Shown piece after piece: positions 34,551 to 44,743 of a stretch of 64,000 bases of DNA. The notes below the pieces were generated by a model. The model saw nothing but the letters and a program-made list of their open reading frames with translations. It was not told where the DNA came from and did no database searches. The stretch's first letter is position 1, and every line of letters starts with the position of its first letter. Origin of the DNA: LMUY01 sp965199105 (GTDB lineage Bacteria > Pseudomonadota > Alphaproteobacteria > Acetobacterales > Acetobacteraceae); contig CBDAQO010000002.1 in NCBI GenBank assembly GCA_965199105.1, positions 2,666,001-2,730,000 on the forward strand. The letters are read 5' to 3'. A program made the translations under genes and the position numbers.

Positions 34551-36110
34551 TCAGAATACGCCGTGCAGGAACCAGCGCAGGTCGCCGGTGGTGGCGTCTT
34601 GGCCGTCGCCGCGGCGGTAGAGCCAGAAGCGACGGCCGGCTTCGTCTTCCACCTGCCAGTAATCCCGCACGGCGGTCCGTTCGCCATCGTTGCGCCACCA
34701 TTCGCCGGTGATGCGCTCGGGGCCGTCGGCGCGGCGCACGTGGTGGCGATGGCGGCGCCAGGTGAAGGCTACGGGGGGCTGGTCGGGCAGGGCGGAAATG
34801 GTTTCCACCGGCTGGGGCGGGTGCAGCAGCCGGGCCGGGCGCGCCCATAGCGGCCAGGCGGCGCCGGTGGTGGGGGCGACGGGCGAGACCCGGCGCACCG
34901 AGCGCTCCGGCACGTCGCTTGCCACGGGGGCGGCGCGCCAGACCCGGTGAGCGCCCAGGCGGTTGGCCAGGCGGTCCACCAGCACGGACACGTCCACCTC
35001 GACCTGCGCGATGAGGGCCGCCACCTGGTGGTAGGCCAATGGCTCCGCCAACGGCACCAGCAGGCGCATCGCTTCCACGCCCAAGCCGGGGTCGACGCTC
35101 TCCACCCGCTCGTCGAGCAGGCGGGCGAGGTGTCCGGCGTCCCGCGAGGGGCGGGCGGTGCCGACGCGGACGGCTTGCACCGTGCCGTCGACGCGTTCGA
35201 ACAGGAGGTCGAGTTGGCGGGCGCCGGTGCCGGAGCGCTCGAGGATGGCGCAGACCCGGCGCACCAGGCGGGCGATGGCGGCGACGAGGCTTTCGGCGGT
35301 GAGCAGCGGCTCGGGAAAGGCTAGCCGGGCTTGCGGGAGGTTGGGCGGGGTGATGGGGGTGATGGGTTCGGGTGTGCGGCCGAGTGCCTGGTCCACGCGG
35401 TTGAGCACGGCGTCCCCGAAGCGCCGGGCCAAGGGGGCGCGGGGGATGGCGGCGAGGGCGGCCACGGTTTCCACGCCGAGGCGGCGCAGGGCGGCGATGG
35501 CGTCGGTGTGGAGGCGCAAGGCTTCGACTGGGAGGGCGGCGATGGCGGCGGCGGTGGCGCCTGGGGGGGCGATGATGCAGGTGGGCTGGCTGCTGGTGCC
35601 GTAGCGGGCGAGGGCGTGGGCGGCGCCGGGGGTGTCGGCGATGGCGGCGCGGGCGGCCAGCCCGTCGGTGGCCAGGCGGGAGACCAGGGCCTGCAGCATC
35701 GCGCTTTCGCCGCCATGCAGGTGGCTGCTGCCGGTGGCGTCGATCCACACTCCATCGCTGTCCGGTGCGGTGAGCGGCGCCAGGCATAGGCACCAGGCGG
35801 CCAGCCCGGCCAGGAAGGTGGCGTCGCCCGCCGGGTCGGCATCCATCACGGCGAGGCTGGGCACTATGGCTTGGGCTTGCGCCAGCGGCTGCCCGGGGCG
35901 CAGGCCGAGCGCCTGGGCGGCTGCGTCGGCGGCTGCGATCACGGTGCGGTGGCCGTCATGCTGGCGGGTGACGAGCGGGGTGTCAGCCGGTGGCGCGCTC
36001 CCAGCAAGATCCCCTGGCACGCTCTTCGCCCGATCCCCCGGCACGCTCTTCGCGTGACGTAACCGGTCGGTCGCAAAGGTCGGTAGCCAAAGTGAGATGA
36101 CCCTGCGCAT
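34551..36110 (-). CDS. imuB: Y-family polymerase-like protein ImuB
   Basis: A 519-residue ImuB, the hub that links DnaE2 to the sliding clamp. It starts 'MRRVISLWLPTFATDRLR', where true Y-family polymerases have the first acidic active-site motif, so it is expected to be catalytically inactive. 'VWIDATGSSHLHGGE' and 'GLAARAAIADTPGAAHALARYG' follow. The N-terminal region contains an inserted duplicated 'AKSVPGD'. ATG at 36110 fits the family start, and the longer frame runs antisense-free through imuA only. The first 128 bases overlap imuA in another frame. Confidence 0.9.
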   Translation of the reverse strand: MRRVISLWLPTFATDRLRHAKSVPGDRAKSVPGDLAGSAPPADTPLVTRQHDGHRTVIAAADAAAQALGLRPGQPLAQAQAIVPSLAVMDADPAGDATFLAGLAAWCLCLAPLTAPDSDGVWIDATGSSHLHGGESAMLQALVSRLATDGLAARAAIADTPGAAHALARYGTSSQPTCIIAPPGATAAAIAALPVEALRLHTDAIAALRRLGVETVAALAAIPRAPLARRFGDAVLNRVDQALGRTPEPITPITPPNLPQARLAFPEPLLTAESLVAAIARLVRRVCAILERSGTGARQLDLLFERVDGTVQAVRVGTARPSRDAGHLARLLDERVESVDPGLGVEAMRLLVPLAEPLAYHQVAALIAQVEVDVSVLVDRLANRLGAHRVWRAAPVASDVPERSVRRVSPVAPTTGAAWPLWARPARLLHPPQPVETISALPDQPPVAFTWRRHRHHVRRADGPERITGEWWRNDGERTAVRDYWQVEDEAGRRFWLYRRGDGQDATTGDLRWFLHGVF

Positions 36111-36831
36111 CGGGAGCCTCCACGGTCCAGGTTGCGGGAGCGCCGCCGCGGCAGCGCAGCAGATCGAGCCGCCAGTGGGCGCGAGCGAGGCCCGGCACGT
36201 GCGGCGCGTGCGGCAGCGGCGGCGGCGAGGGCAGGGGCGCGACCCGCCAGCGCGTGACCGCCGCGTTGGGCTCGGCCAACGCCGGGTCGGCGGCCAGGCG
36301 CACCCGGCGCAGGGCAAAGGCGATTACGCCCGAGCTTTCTGCCGCCAGTTGCAGCCGCCGTGACGTGGTGAGGCCGAGCTTGCCCACTTCGCCCACCACC
36401 GCGGCCAAGCCGGGATGGCGCAGCGCCTCCTCCATCACCAGGGGGACTTCGCGCCCGGCCTCGGCGAAGACCACGCGGTCGGGGTGCAGGCCGGCGGCGG
36501 CGAGGCCGGGAGCGAACAGGTCGGGGCGTGCGACCGCCCAGAGGATGGGGCCGCCGCGCTGCTGGCCCAGCAGCCCGGCCAGCAGCAGCGCGGCGGTGGC
36601 GGCATGCTCGGTGTCGGGCCCTTCGCCGGCGACTTCGTGCAAGGCGCCCCGCAGCAGGCCGCCGCCGGGCAGGTGCGCGTCGATGGCGGGCACGCCGAAG
36701 CGCATCACGCCTGCGCGCAGGGCGGAGGGGCGCTGCTCGATGCGGGCGACGCGGGCGCGCAGGGCGTCGAGCCCATGCGGAGCGTCAAGCCTGGGGGCGT
36801 TCAGCCCGGAGGGGAGGGTTTGCTGCATCAT
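35983..36831 (-). CDS. imuA: SOS mutasome protein ImuA
   Basis: A 282-residue RecA-like protein of the ImuA/SulA-related group: 'RFGVPAIDAHLPGGGLLRGALHEV' near the N terminus (landmark), then 'LWAVARPDLFAPGLAAAGL' and 'AESSGVIAFALRR'. ImuA supports DnaE2-ImuB mutagenic translesion synthesis. The frame extends to 36882, but those codons cross the SOS box, so ATG at 36831 (or 36828) is preferred. The C-terminal 43 residues overlap imuB and consist of degenerate 8-residue repeats ('EERAGGSG', 'EERARGSC', 'WERATG'). Confidence 0.88.
   Translation of the reverse strand: MMQQTLPSGLNAPRLDAPHGLDALRARVARIEQRPSALRAGVMRFGVPAIDAHLPGGGLLRGALHEVAGEGPDTEHAATAALLLAGLLGQQRGGPILWAVARPDLFAPGLAAAGLHPDRVVFAEAGREVPLVMEEALRHPGLAAVVGEVGKLGLTTSRRLQLAAESSGVIAFALRRVRLAADPALAEPNAAVTRWRVAPLPSPPPLPHAPHVPGLARAHWRLDLLRCRGGAPATWTVEAPDAQGHLTLATDLCDRPVTSREERAGGSGEERARGSCWERATG
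36008..36055. repeat. 24-bp tandem repeat in the imuA-imuB overlap
   Basis: Two 24-base units (36008-36031 and 36032-36055) differ at three positions (unit offsets 8, 23 and 24). They are translated in two frames: as 8-residue repeats at the ImuA C terminus and as the 'AKSVPGD' duplication near the ImuB N terminus. Being a multiple of three, the expansion keeps both frames. Confidence 0.8.
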
Positions 36832-36840
36832 CGTCGCAGC

Positions 36841-36855
36841 GAACATATACAGAAC
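36841..36855. promoter_or_regulatory. LexA (SOS) box of imuA
   Basis: GAACATATACAGAAC is a perfect GAAC-N7-GAAC, the alphaproteobacterial LexA operator (GTTC-N7-GTTC on the other strand). It ends 10 bases upstream of the imuA start. LexA bound here would block imuA-imuB, so the pair should be DNA-damage inducible. Confidence 0.88.
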
Positions 36856-37028
36856 GAAGTTGGATTGGGAAGGCAATCCCATTCCACCAGCGTTACAGCG
36901 GACAGAAAGCGTCGTTAACTCAGCGCGATGGATTGTTTTCCTGCCGTGCCGGGTGCGACTCGCAGGTTAACCCGGCGCTAAGCATGATGCGCTAGAGTCT
37001 GGCCGGATGATCCAGGCCTCCGGTGACC

Positions 37029-38384
37029 TCACCTAGGGTCATTACGCCCTAACGCCGCCTCGGCCGCTGCCGCGAGCGCGAACAAGCGGGCGTCGGCGCC
37101 GGTTTCGCCCACCAACATCAGCCCGGCGGGGGGCTCGCCAGGGCGGTGGCAGGGCAGGCTGATGGCGCAACGATCGAGGAAATTGCCTAGCGACGTGTTG
37201 CGCAGCATCAGCGCGTTCACCCGGGAGAACACGGCGTCGCTCGCCTCGAGCTCGGCGATGGGTGGCGGAACGATGGGCACGGTGGGCATGACCAGGGCGT
37301 CGAACGGCGCGGTGAGGCGGTCCATCTCGGCGATGATCGCGCGCCGCCCGGCCAATACGTCCAGGTAGTCGGCGGCACTCGCTCCGGCGCCGCCCTCGAT
37401 GCGGACGCGAACCCGCGGGTCATACTGGGCGCCACCGCGAGCGAGCAGCGCCCGGTGCCAGGCGAAGGCCTCGCAGGCGGCGAAGCTGGTTCGCGCCGTG
37501 GTGGCGCCGATGCGATGAAGCGAGGGGAAATGCACCCGCACGATGCTGGCGCCCGCGGCGGCGAGGGTGGCCAGGGCGCGCTCGAAGGCGGCTTCGGTGG
37601 GCGCATCCATGTCGTCGGTGACGATGTGCTCCGGCAGGGCGAACCGTGCGCCGGCCAGGCTGCTCCTGGCGGGGGGCTGCGGTGGTTCGCCGGCCAGGAC
37701 CGCGTCGACGATGGCGCAACACGCGACGCTGTTGGCCAGCGGCCCCACGGAATCGAGGCTGAAGGCGAGCGGCAGCACCCCTTCCAGCGGCACCCGTCGC
37801 GCGGTCGGTTTGTAGCCGACGACGCCGCAGAGCGCCGCGGGGATGCGGCAGGAGCCGCCGGTGTCGGTGCCGAGGGCGGCGTAGGCCATGCCGTCTGCCA
37901 CCGAGACGCCGGCGCCGGAGGAGCTGCCGCCGGGGATGCGCCGGGTCGCGCGGTCCCACGGGCTGGCGGGGGTGCCGTAATGCGGGTTGAGGCCGACGCC
38001 GGAGAAGGCGAACTCGGTCATGTTGGTGCGGCCGACCGGGATGAAGCCGGCGGCCAGCATGCGGGCCACCACGGGGGCGTGCGCTGGGGCGGGTGGGGCA
38101 GTGGCGAGCACGACGGAGCCGGCGGTGGTGACCTGGCCGGCGACGTCCAGCAGGTCCTTCAGGCTGACCGGGATGCCGGCGTAGGGCCCGGCGGCGCGGC
38201 CGTGCTTGCGCATCGCGTCGGTGGCGTCGGCCTGGGCGCGGGCGGCGTCGGCGGTGACGGTGATGAAGCTGCGGGCACCCTCACCGGCCGGGTCGGCGAT
38301 GCGGGCGAGGCACTCCTCGACGAGCTGGCGGCTGGTGGTGGTGCCGGCGGCGAGCGCTTGGGCTAGGGTGATGAGGGTTGGCAT
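37029..38384 (-). CDS. Amidase-signature hydrolase at the end of the URC-type operon
   Basis: A 451-residue amidase with the Ser-cisSer-Lys triad: Lys in 'VSLKDLLD', cis-Ser in 'GGSSSGAGVSVADG' and the nucleophile Ser in 'TDTGGSCRIPAALCG'. These enzymes hydrolyse amides and ureides, and AtzF/allophanate hydrolases and GatA belong here. The gene is 54 bases downstream of upp on the same strand, last in a run of URC-like genes. A role in opening or deamidating a uracil breakdown intermediate, or allophanate hydrolysis, is plausible. Substrate cannot be told from sequence. Confidence 0.85.
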   Translation of the reverse strand: MPTLITLAQALAAGTTTSRQLVEECLARIADPAGEGARSFITVTADAARAQADATDAMRKHGRAAGPYAGIPVSLKDLLDVAGQVTTAGSVVLATAPPAPAHAPVVARMLAAGFIPVGRTNMTEFAFSGVGLNPHYGTPASPWDRATRRIPGGSSSGAGVSVADGMAYAALGTDTGGSCRIPAALCGVVGYKPTARRVPLEGVLPLAFSLDSVGPLANSVACCAIVDAVLAGEPPQPPARSSLAGARFALPEHIVTDDMDAPTEAAFERALATLAAAGASIVRVHFPSLHRIGATTARTSFAACEAFAWHRALLARGGAQYDPRVRVRIEGGAGASAADYLDVLAGRRAIIAEMDRLTAPFDALVMPTVPIVPPPIAELEASDAVFSRVNALMLRNTSLGNFLDRCAISLPCHRPGEPPAGLMLVGETGADARLFALAAAAEAALGRNDPR

Positions 38385-38438
38385 ACCGGGCAGCCTGACG
38401 CTGCGGCATCAGGCGCACAACCCCACCTTCAGCGGTCG

Positions 38439-39071
38439 TTACTTGGTGCCGTATAGCCTGTCCCCCGCATCGCCCAAGCCGGGGCGGATGTAGCCGTGTT
38501 CGTCCAGTTCGCGGTCGATGGCGGCGGTGAACACGGGGACGTCCGGGTGCTCGCTTGCCAGCACGGCCAGGCCTTCGGGCGCGGCGAGCAGGCAGACGAA
38601 ACGGAGCTGCACGGCGCCGGCCTCGCGCAAGCGCTTCAAGGCGGCGGCGGCGGAGTGGCCGGTGGCGAGCATGGGGTCGATCAGGATGACCAGGCGCTCG
38701 GGCAGGTCCTCCGGAAGCTTGAGGTAGTATTCGACCGGGACCAGCGTCGCCGGGTCGCGGTAGAGGCCGATATGGCCGACGCGGGCGGAGGGGATCAGGT
38801 CCAGCATGCCGTCCAGGATGCCGTTGCCGGCGCGCAGGATGGGGACGAAGCACAGCTTCTTGCCGGTGAGCTGGGGCGCTTCCATCGGCTCCAGCGGGGT
38901 TTCAATGGCGACGGTCTCGAGCGGCAGGTCCCGCGTGACTTCGTAGGCGATCAGCAGGCTGATTTCGCGCGCGATGCGGCGGAAGTCGGCGACCGAAGTG
39001 GCCTTGTGGCGCATCAAGGTCAGTTTGTGCTGGACCAGCGGATGCGCGATCAGGGTGACCTGCTGGGTCAA
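38439..39071 (-). CDS. upp: Uracil phosphoribosyltransferase
   Basis: The 210-residue enzyme converts uracil and PRPP to UMP. Its diagnostic parts are 'HPLVQHKLTLMRHKATS' near the N terminus, 'VPILRAGNGILDGML', the PRPP loop 'ILIDPMLATGHSAAAAL' and the uracil-binding 'AAIDRELDEHGYIRPGLGDAGDRLYGT' end (landmark). No ATG is available in frame, and TTG at 39071 overlaps the stop of the upstream DUF1688 gene (TTGA) and gives the family length. In fungal uracil catabolism this activity is also required (URC6), so here it probably serves breakdown and not only salvage. Confidence 0.93.
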   Translation of the reverse strand: MTQQVTLIAHPLVQHKLTLMRHKATSVADFRRIAREISLLIAYEVTRDLPLETVAIETPLEPMEAPQLTGKKLCFVPILRAGNGILDGMLDLIPSARVGHIGLYRDPATLVPVEYYLKLPEDLPERLVILIDPMLATGHSAAAALKRLREAGAVQLRFVCLLAAPEGLAVLASEHPDVPVFTAAIDRELDEHGYIRPGLGDAGDRLYGTK

Positions 39072-40256
39072 AACACGGTCCCGTCGCTCACCACCTGCAG
39101 CGGGGGGCCGCCACCGGGCCGGCGCTCGGCGGCGATGGCGCGGCCGGCTGCCCAGGTGCCGCCTTCGAGGATGCGGGACAGCGGGAGGCTGTTCGCGTCC
39201 CGGCCGAGGCGCTGGCGGATCAGCGGGGCCAAGCGGTCGAGCAAGGCCACGGTGAGCGCGCGCCACTCGACGATGGCGGGGTGGCCCGGCGGCAATGGCG
39301 CCTGGTGCAGCGCGTCGTCGCGCAGTGCGAGCGCGCCCAAGTCGATGAACAGGCCGCCGTTGCGGTATTCGGCCAGGCCGGTCAGCCCGTCGATGCCGTG
39401 CACGGCGATGCCGGCCTCCTCGAAGACCTCCAGCAGGGAGTAGGTGAGCCATTGGGAAAGCTTGTGAAACGGCACCAGGCCGTCGGCGGGCATGGCCGGA
39501 TGTGGCCACACGTCCCCGAGCGGGCGGCCGGCGAGGGCGAGCTGCCGGGGCCAGATAGGCCCCAGCCCGTCCAGCAGGGCGGCGAGCAGCGCGGGGGCTT
39601 CGAGCGCAGCGGCGCCGGCGAAGCGGTCATACAGGCCGCCGATGCGACCGCCTGGAAACAGATCCGGCCGTTCGAGCAGCGCGCCGCCGAGGTTGCGCAG
39701 CAGGGCGGCGCGGCCTTCGAGCCCGGCCAGGGGGTTTTCCGGGCCGACTTGGAAGGCCGCTCCTAAGGCCTGCGCGGTGAGCTGTCGCAACCCTGCCGCG
39801 TCCGCACGGGGCGCGCCGGTGGCGGAGAACAAGCCGGCGCGGAAGGCGTGCAGGCTGGCGACGCCCAAGCCTTCGGAGCGGGTCACGCGTTGGCCAGTGC
39901 CGGGTTCCAGGTAGTGCCAGCCAGGGCCGGACCCGGCGTCCAGCAAGACGCTGACGACGCAGAGGTCGATGCGGATGCGCGCCAACTCTGCGGTGTCGAC
40001 CGGCTGCAGTGCGTGGTGGAGCGACGCCCAGCGGTCGATGCCGCCGGTGGCGAAATGGCGCCAGCGGGCGTGGTGGGGGATGGCGAGGCTGGGGTAGGCG
40101 GCGCGGATGACGGCGGCGGTGTAGTCGGCCAGCGCGTCGAGGCGGCCGAGGTCGACGGTGAAATGGGGCAGTTTGCCGGCTTCGGCCAGGCCGAGCATGA
40201 CGGTGCAACGGTCCCGCACGGCGGCGGCGGTGCATAGCCAGGCTGCGGTCTGGGCT

Positions 40257-40264
<8 letters not shown>
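39068..40264 (-). CDS. DUF1688 protein, Urc4-like uracil catabolism
   Basis: The 398-residue protein belongs to DUF1688, the family of fungal Urc4, recognised from 'HFATGGIDRW', 'RIRIDLCVVSVLLDAGSG' and 'SEGLGVASLHAF' in the N-terminal half and 'PFHKLSQWLTYSLLEV' and 'TGLAEYRNGGLFIDLG' later. Urc4 is needed for growth on uracil in yeast, but its reaction is not settled to my knowledge. It overlaps the GTP-cyclohydrolase-like gene by 8 bases and upp by 4, so all three are tightly coupled. Confidence 0.9.
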
Positions 40265-41537
<1,273 letters not shown>

Positions 41538-41597
41538 CACAGGTCCTATGCTGCAACGCACCACGCTAGAGAGGGCAGGGCGTTGCGGTCAATGATC

Positions 41598-42869
41598 CTA
41601 TGATGGAGTGAAGGCCGGGTTAACCAGGGCGGCGAATTGATGTCGGGCCGGGCGCAGGGCGAGGAGGGCGAGGAGGGCGGTGATCACGTCTGCCGCGATG
41701 GCAACCACGAACACGGGGGTCCAGGACTGGGTGCTCTGGTGCAGCAGGGACGCCATCGGGCCGCCGAAGATGGCGCCGATGCCCTGCGCAATGTAGAGGC
41801 AGCCATAGTTGGTGGTGGCGTGCTTGGTGCCGAAGCTGTCGGTGAGGGTGGAGGGGAAGAGCGAGAAGATTTCGCCCCAGCCGAAGAACACCACGCCGGA
41901 GAGCAGCACGAACAGCAGCGGATCGTGCCGGGTGACAAGCCAGAGTGTCATGGCGAGCGCTTCGAGGCCGAACGCCAGCGCCATGGTGGGTTCACGGCCC
42001 AGCCGGTCCGACACCCAGCCGAAGAACGGGCGGGTGAGGCCATTGCAGAAGCGGTCGATGGTGAGCGCGAGCGGGACGGCGGCGAGGCCGAGCACCATGG
42101 TGCCGCTGACGCCGAAATCGGCGGCGAAGGTGGCGAGCTGCGAGGTGACCATGAGCCCGGTGGTGGCCATGAGCGTCATCATGACGAACATGAGCCAGAA
42201 CAGCTTGGTCTTGAGCATGGCCTTGGTGGCGACGTCCGGGCTGGCGGGCGAGCCAGTCGGGGTGGCTTGCATGGGCGGGCGGCGCAGGCCCAGGGCAGCC
42301 AGGACGCCGACGGCGCCGAGCGCGAGGCCGAAGTCGAACAGGGTGGTTTGCAGTCCGGCGCTGGCGAGGCTGCCGGAGATGGGGAAGGTGGTGACGATGG
42401 CGCCCATGCCGTAGCCGGCGGCAACCACCCCGGCGGCAAACCCGCGGTTGGTGGGGAACCAGCCGACCATGAGGCCGACCACGCCGACATAGACGATGCC
42501 GGTGCCCAAGCCGCCGAGCAGCCCATAGGTGAGATAGAGCCCGGCGAGGCTGGTGGTGCTGGAGGCGAGCACCCACGATAGCCCGGTGAGCAGGGCGCCG
42601 AGCGACACCAGGAGGCGCGGTCCGAAGCGCTCGATCAACCAGCCTTGGAACGGGCTGAAGAAGGTCTGCAGCACGACGAGGATGGAGAACGTGGTTTGTA
42701 TGGCGGCGGCGGAGGCTCCAAGCGAGCTGCCGAGCGGCTTGGTGAAGAGGGTCCAGACGTATTGCGGGCTGCTGATCGCCATCATGCACAGCAGGCCGAG
42801 CAAGAGCTGGACCCAGCGCGTGCTGGTTTGGGGGACGGTGTCGGAGGGGAGTGTGGCCGTGCTGCTCAT
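41598..42869 (-). CDS. OxlT-type MFS carrier upstream of the URC genes
   Basis: A 423-residue, twelve-helix transporter with oxalate/formate antiporter features: 'WFPTNRGFAAGVVAAGYGMGA', 'GWVSDRLGREPTMALAF' and 'FGTKHATTNYGCLYIAQGIGAIFGG' (landmarks). The Arg in 'NGLTRPFFGW' matches the helix-8 Arg of OxlT. Where OxlT has the substrate-binding Lys in helix 11, this protein has Gln ('IAQGIG'), which argues against oxalate. It lies 60 bases upstream of urc1 on the same strand, so it may carry a substrate or waste product of uracil breakdown. That is inference. Confidence 0.82.
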   Translation of the reverse strand: MSSTATLPSDTVPQTSTRWVQLLLGLLCMMAISSPQYVWTLFTKPLGSSLGASAAAIQTTFSILVVLQTFFSPFQGWLIERFGPRLLVSLGALLTGLSWVLASSTTSLAGLYLTYGLLGGLGTGIVYVGVVGLMVGWFPTNRGFAAGVVAAGYGMGAIVTTFPISGSLASAGLQTTLFDFGLALGAVGVLAALGLRRPPMQATPTGSPASPDVATKAMLKTKLFWLMFVMMTLMATTGLMVTSQLATFAADFGVSGTMVLGLAAVPLALTIDRFCNGLTRPFFGWVSDRLGREPTMALAFGLEALAMTLWLVTRHDPLLFVLLSGVVFFGWGEIFSLFPSTLTDSFGTKHATTNYGCLYIAQGIGAIFGGPMASLLHQSTQSWTPVFVVAIAADVITALLALLALRPARHQFAALVNPAFTPS

Positions 42870-43091
42870 GGAGCCGTGAAGGCAAGAATTATGCCGCTAC
42901 CATCCTGAAATGGCGGGTAGAATGGCTGTCGCGATGAAGGGGTTGAGCGGTGTGGTTGGCGTTTGCCTGCGTCGGATCATTGCATGTGGGCCAAACATAG
43001 CGTTTTATGGTGTGACCCCATTTGCGGCTAAGGGTGGTGTTGACCTGGGATAGTGCCTAGGTTGGGTATGATTGCAATGAGGATGGGCGTG

Positions 43092-43295
43092 ATGGCGACC
43101 GGTACAGTGAAGTGGTTTAATGCGACGAAGGGCTTCGGCTTTATTCAGCCCGAGAGTGGCGGCAAGGATGTGTTCGTGCACATCACGGCCGTTCAGGCGG
43201 CTGGGCTGCGCGGGCTCGATGAGAACCAGAAGGTCACCTACGATGTGGTGTCCGAGCGTGGCAAAGAGGCGGCGAGTAATCTGAAGATCGCGTAA
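43092..43295 (+). CDS. cspA: Cold-shock-domain protein
   Basis: The 67-residue protein starts 'MATGTVKWFNATKGFGFIQP', with RNP1 'KGFGFI' and RNP2 'VFVHI', the nucleic-acid-binding strands of the cold-shock fold. It binds single-stranded RNA or DNA. ATG at 43092 was chosen over upstream in-frame starts because the conserved sequence begins there. It stands alone, with a 222-base gap before it. Confidence 0.95.
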   Translation: MATGTVKWFNATKGFGFIQPESGGKDVFVHITAVQAAGLRGLDENQKVTYDVVSERGKEAASNLKIA

Positions 43296-43305
43296 CACGG
43301 GTCAG

Positions 43306-43334
43306 CCCGGTCATGCGGTAGCGTGATGACCGGG
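43306..43334 (+). terminator. Hairpin after cspA, possible terminator
   Basis: CCCGGTCAT (43306-43314) and ATGACCGGG (43326-43334) form a perfect nine-pair stem 10 bases after the cspA stop. No T run follows, so it may be a Rho-dependent or mRNA-protecting structure instead of a classical terminator. Confidence 0.45.
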
Positions 43335-43462
43335 ATGGAGCAGTCTAAAGGCTCGCTTGTTCTCCAAGTGGGTTGTTGGCGAAGCACCGGCCCGGTCATT
43401 ACCGCGACTCCACCGCACGGGTGTGGCATGGCGCGAGCTTGTCAGTTGGTCGATCGCTTGCC

Positions 43463-44743
43463 GTGAGGCTGCGATTGGCGGGTCTTGGAAGCCTCGTTGC
43501 AGCCATGGTTGCGGCGGGGCTAGTCGTGTGGCGGCCTGCGCTGCCAAGGGTGGCGCCGGGTGCCCAGTTCGACCCGGCATTGGTGGTGCAAGGCGCGCAC
43601 CTCGCCTCGATCGGGGATTGCGCCGTGTGCCACGCGGGGCGGGATGGCCAGCCTTATGCGGGCGGCAACCCGGTGCAGACGCCGTTCGGTAAGGTTTACG
43701 CCAGCAACATCACGCCCGACCCGGACACCGGGATTGGCACCTGGTCGGAAGCGGCGTTTCGGCGCTCGATGCTGGCGGGCGTGGATCGGGCCGGGCAGTT
43801 CCTCTATCCGGCCTATCCTTATAACCACTACACGCATGTGACGGACGCCGACATTGCGGCTCTGTATGCGTTCTTGATGACGCGGCAGCCGGTGCGGGCG
43901 CAGGCGCCGCCGACGCGCTTGCCGTTTCCGCTCGACATTCGCCCGCTGATGGCGGGCTGGAACCTGCTGTTCCTCGACCGCGGGCCGATCCAGGCCGATT
44001 CGGCGAAGGACGCGGCGTGGAACCGCGGGCGCTACCTGGTGGAAGGTCTCGGGCACTGCCAAGCCTGCCACTCACCACACAATGCGCTTGGGGCGGAAGA
44101 AACCGGGCGGGCGTTCAGCGGCGGTCTGGCGGACGGCTGGGACGGGCCCGGACTAACGGCTGCCAGCTCGCCGGCCGCCATCGCATGGAGCGCCGATGCG
44201 CTCTACGACTTCTTGCGCCATGGGATCGACTCGCGGCATGCGGCGGCGGCCGGTCCGATGGGGCCGGTGTCGCACGATCTTTTTGCTGTGCCAGACGACG
44301 ATGTGCGCGCCATGGCGGTCTACATCGCCAGCATGACGGGTGCGCCCGACCCGGCGCGTGAACGGCAGGTGGCGGCGCGGGTGGCGGCGGCGCAGGCCCC
44401 GCCCGCGCTGCTGGCCGACAGCGAAGGGGCGCGGATCTTTGCCGGGGCCTGCGCTGGCTGCCACGGGGCGGGGGCGCCGATGATGCTGGGCGGGCGGCCG
44501 TCGCTGGCGCTGGGCAGCTCGGTGACCAGCCCGACGCCGCGCAATGCGACGCAGGTGGTGCTGTATGGCCTGCAGCCGACCGCGGGCGAGCAGGGGCCGT
44601 GGATGCCTGGGTTCGCCGGGTCACTGACCGACGACCAGGTGGCGGCCGTGCTTGGCTATGTGCGAGACCGGTTTACCGATCGGCCGGGCTGGACCGGGCT
44701 GGCGCAGGAGGTTCGCCGCATTCGAGGGGACAAGGGGTCGTGA
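43463..44743 (+). CDS. Three-haem cytochrome c subunit of periplasmic dehydrogenase
   Basis: The product (about 426 residues) has an N-terminal membrane anchor and three haem sites, 'CAVCH', 'CQACH' and 'CAGCH'. This layout is found in cytochrome c subunits of alcohol, gluconate and molybdenum aldehyde dehydrogenases, which pass electrons to ubiquinone or oxidases. The next two genes encode 2Fe-2S and molybdopterin subunits, each overlapping by 4 bases, so this is the electron-transfer subunit of that enzyme. Start is uncertain: GTG at 43463 places the hydrophobic anchor at the N terminus, and TTG at 43373 would add 30 polar residues. Confidence 0.88.
   Translation: MRLRLAGLGSLVAAMVAAGLVVWRPALPRVAPGAQFDPALVVQGAHLASIGDCAVCHAGRDGQPYAGGNPVQTPFGKVYASNITPDPDTGIGTWSEAAFRRSMLAGVDRAGQFLYPAYPYNHYTHVTDADIAALYAFLMTRQPVRAQAPPTRLPFPLDIRPLMAGWNLLFLDRGPIQADSAKDAAWNRGRYLVEGLGHCQACHSPHNALGAEETGRAFSGGLADGWDGPGLTAASSPAAIAWSADALYDFLRHGIDSRHAAAAGPMGPVSHDLFAVPDDDVRAMAVYIASMTGAPDPARERQVAARVAAAQAPPALLADSEGARIFAGACAGCHGAGAPMMLGGRPSLALGSSVTSPTPRNATQVVLYGLQPTAGEQGPWMPGFAGSLTDDQVAAVLGYVRDRFTDRPGWTGLAQEVRRIRGDKGS

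Noticed and set aside
36884..37028. Short inverted repeats near the amidase 3' end as a terminator
   Set aside because: Stems are five to six pairs with no T run in the right orientation.
42952..43030. Possible promoter for cspA (TTGCAT with TTTTAT, 17 bases apart)
   Set aside because: It matches only three of six and four of six consensus positions, so it is not reported as a feature.
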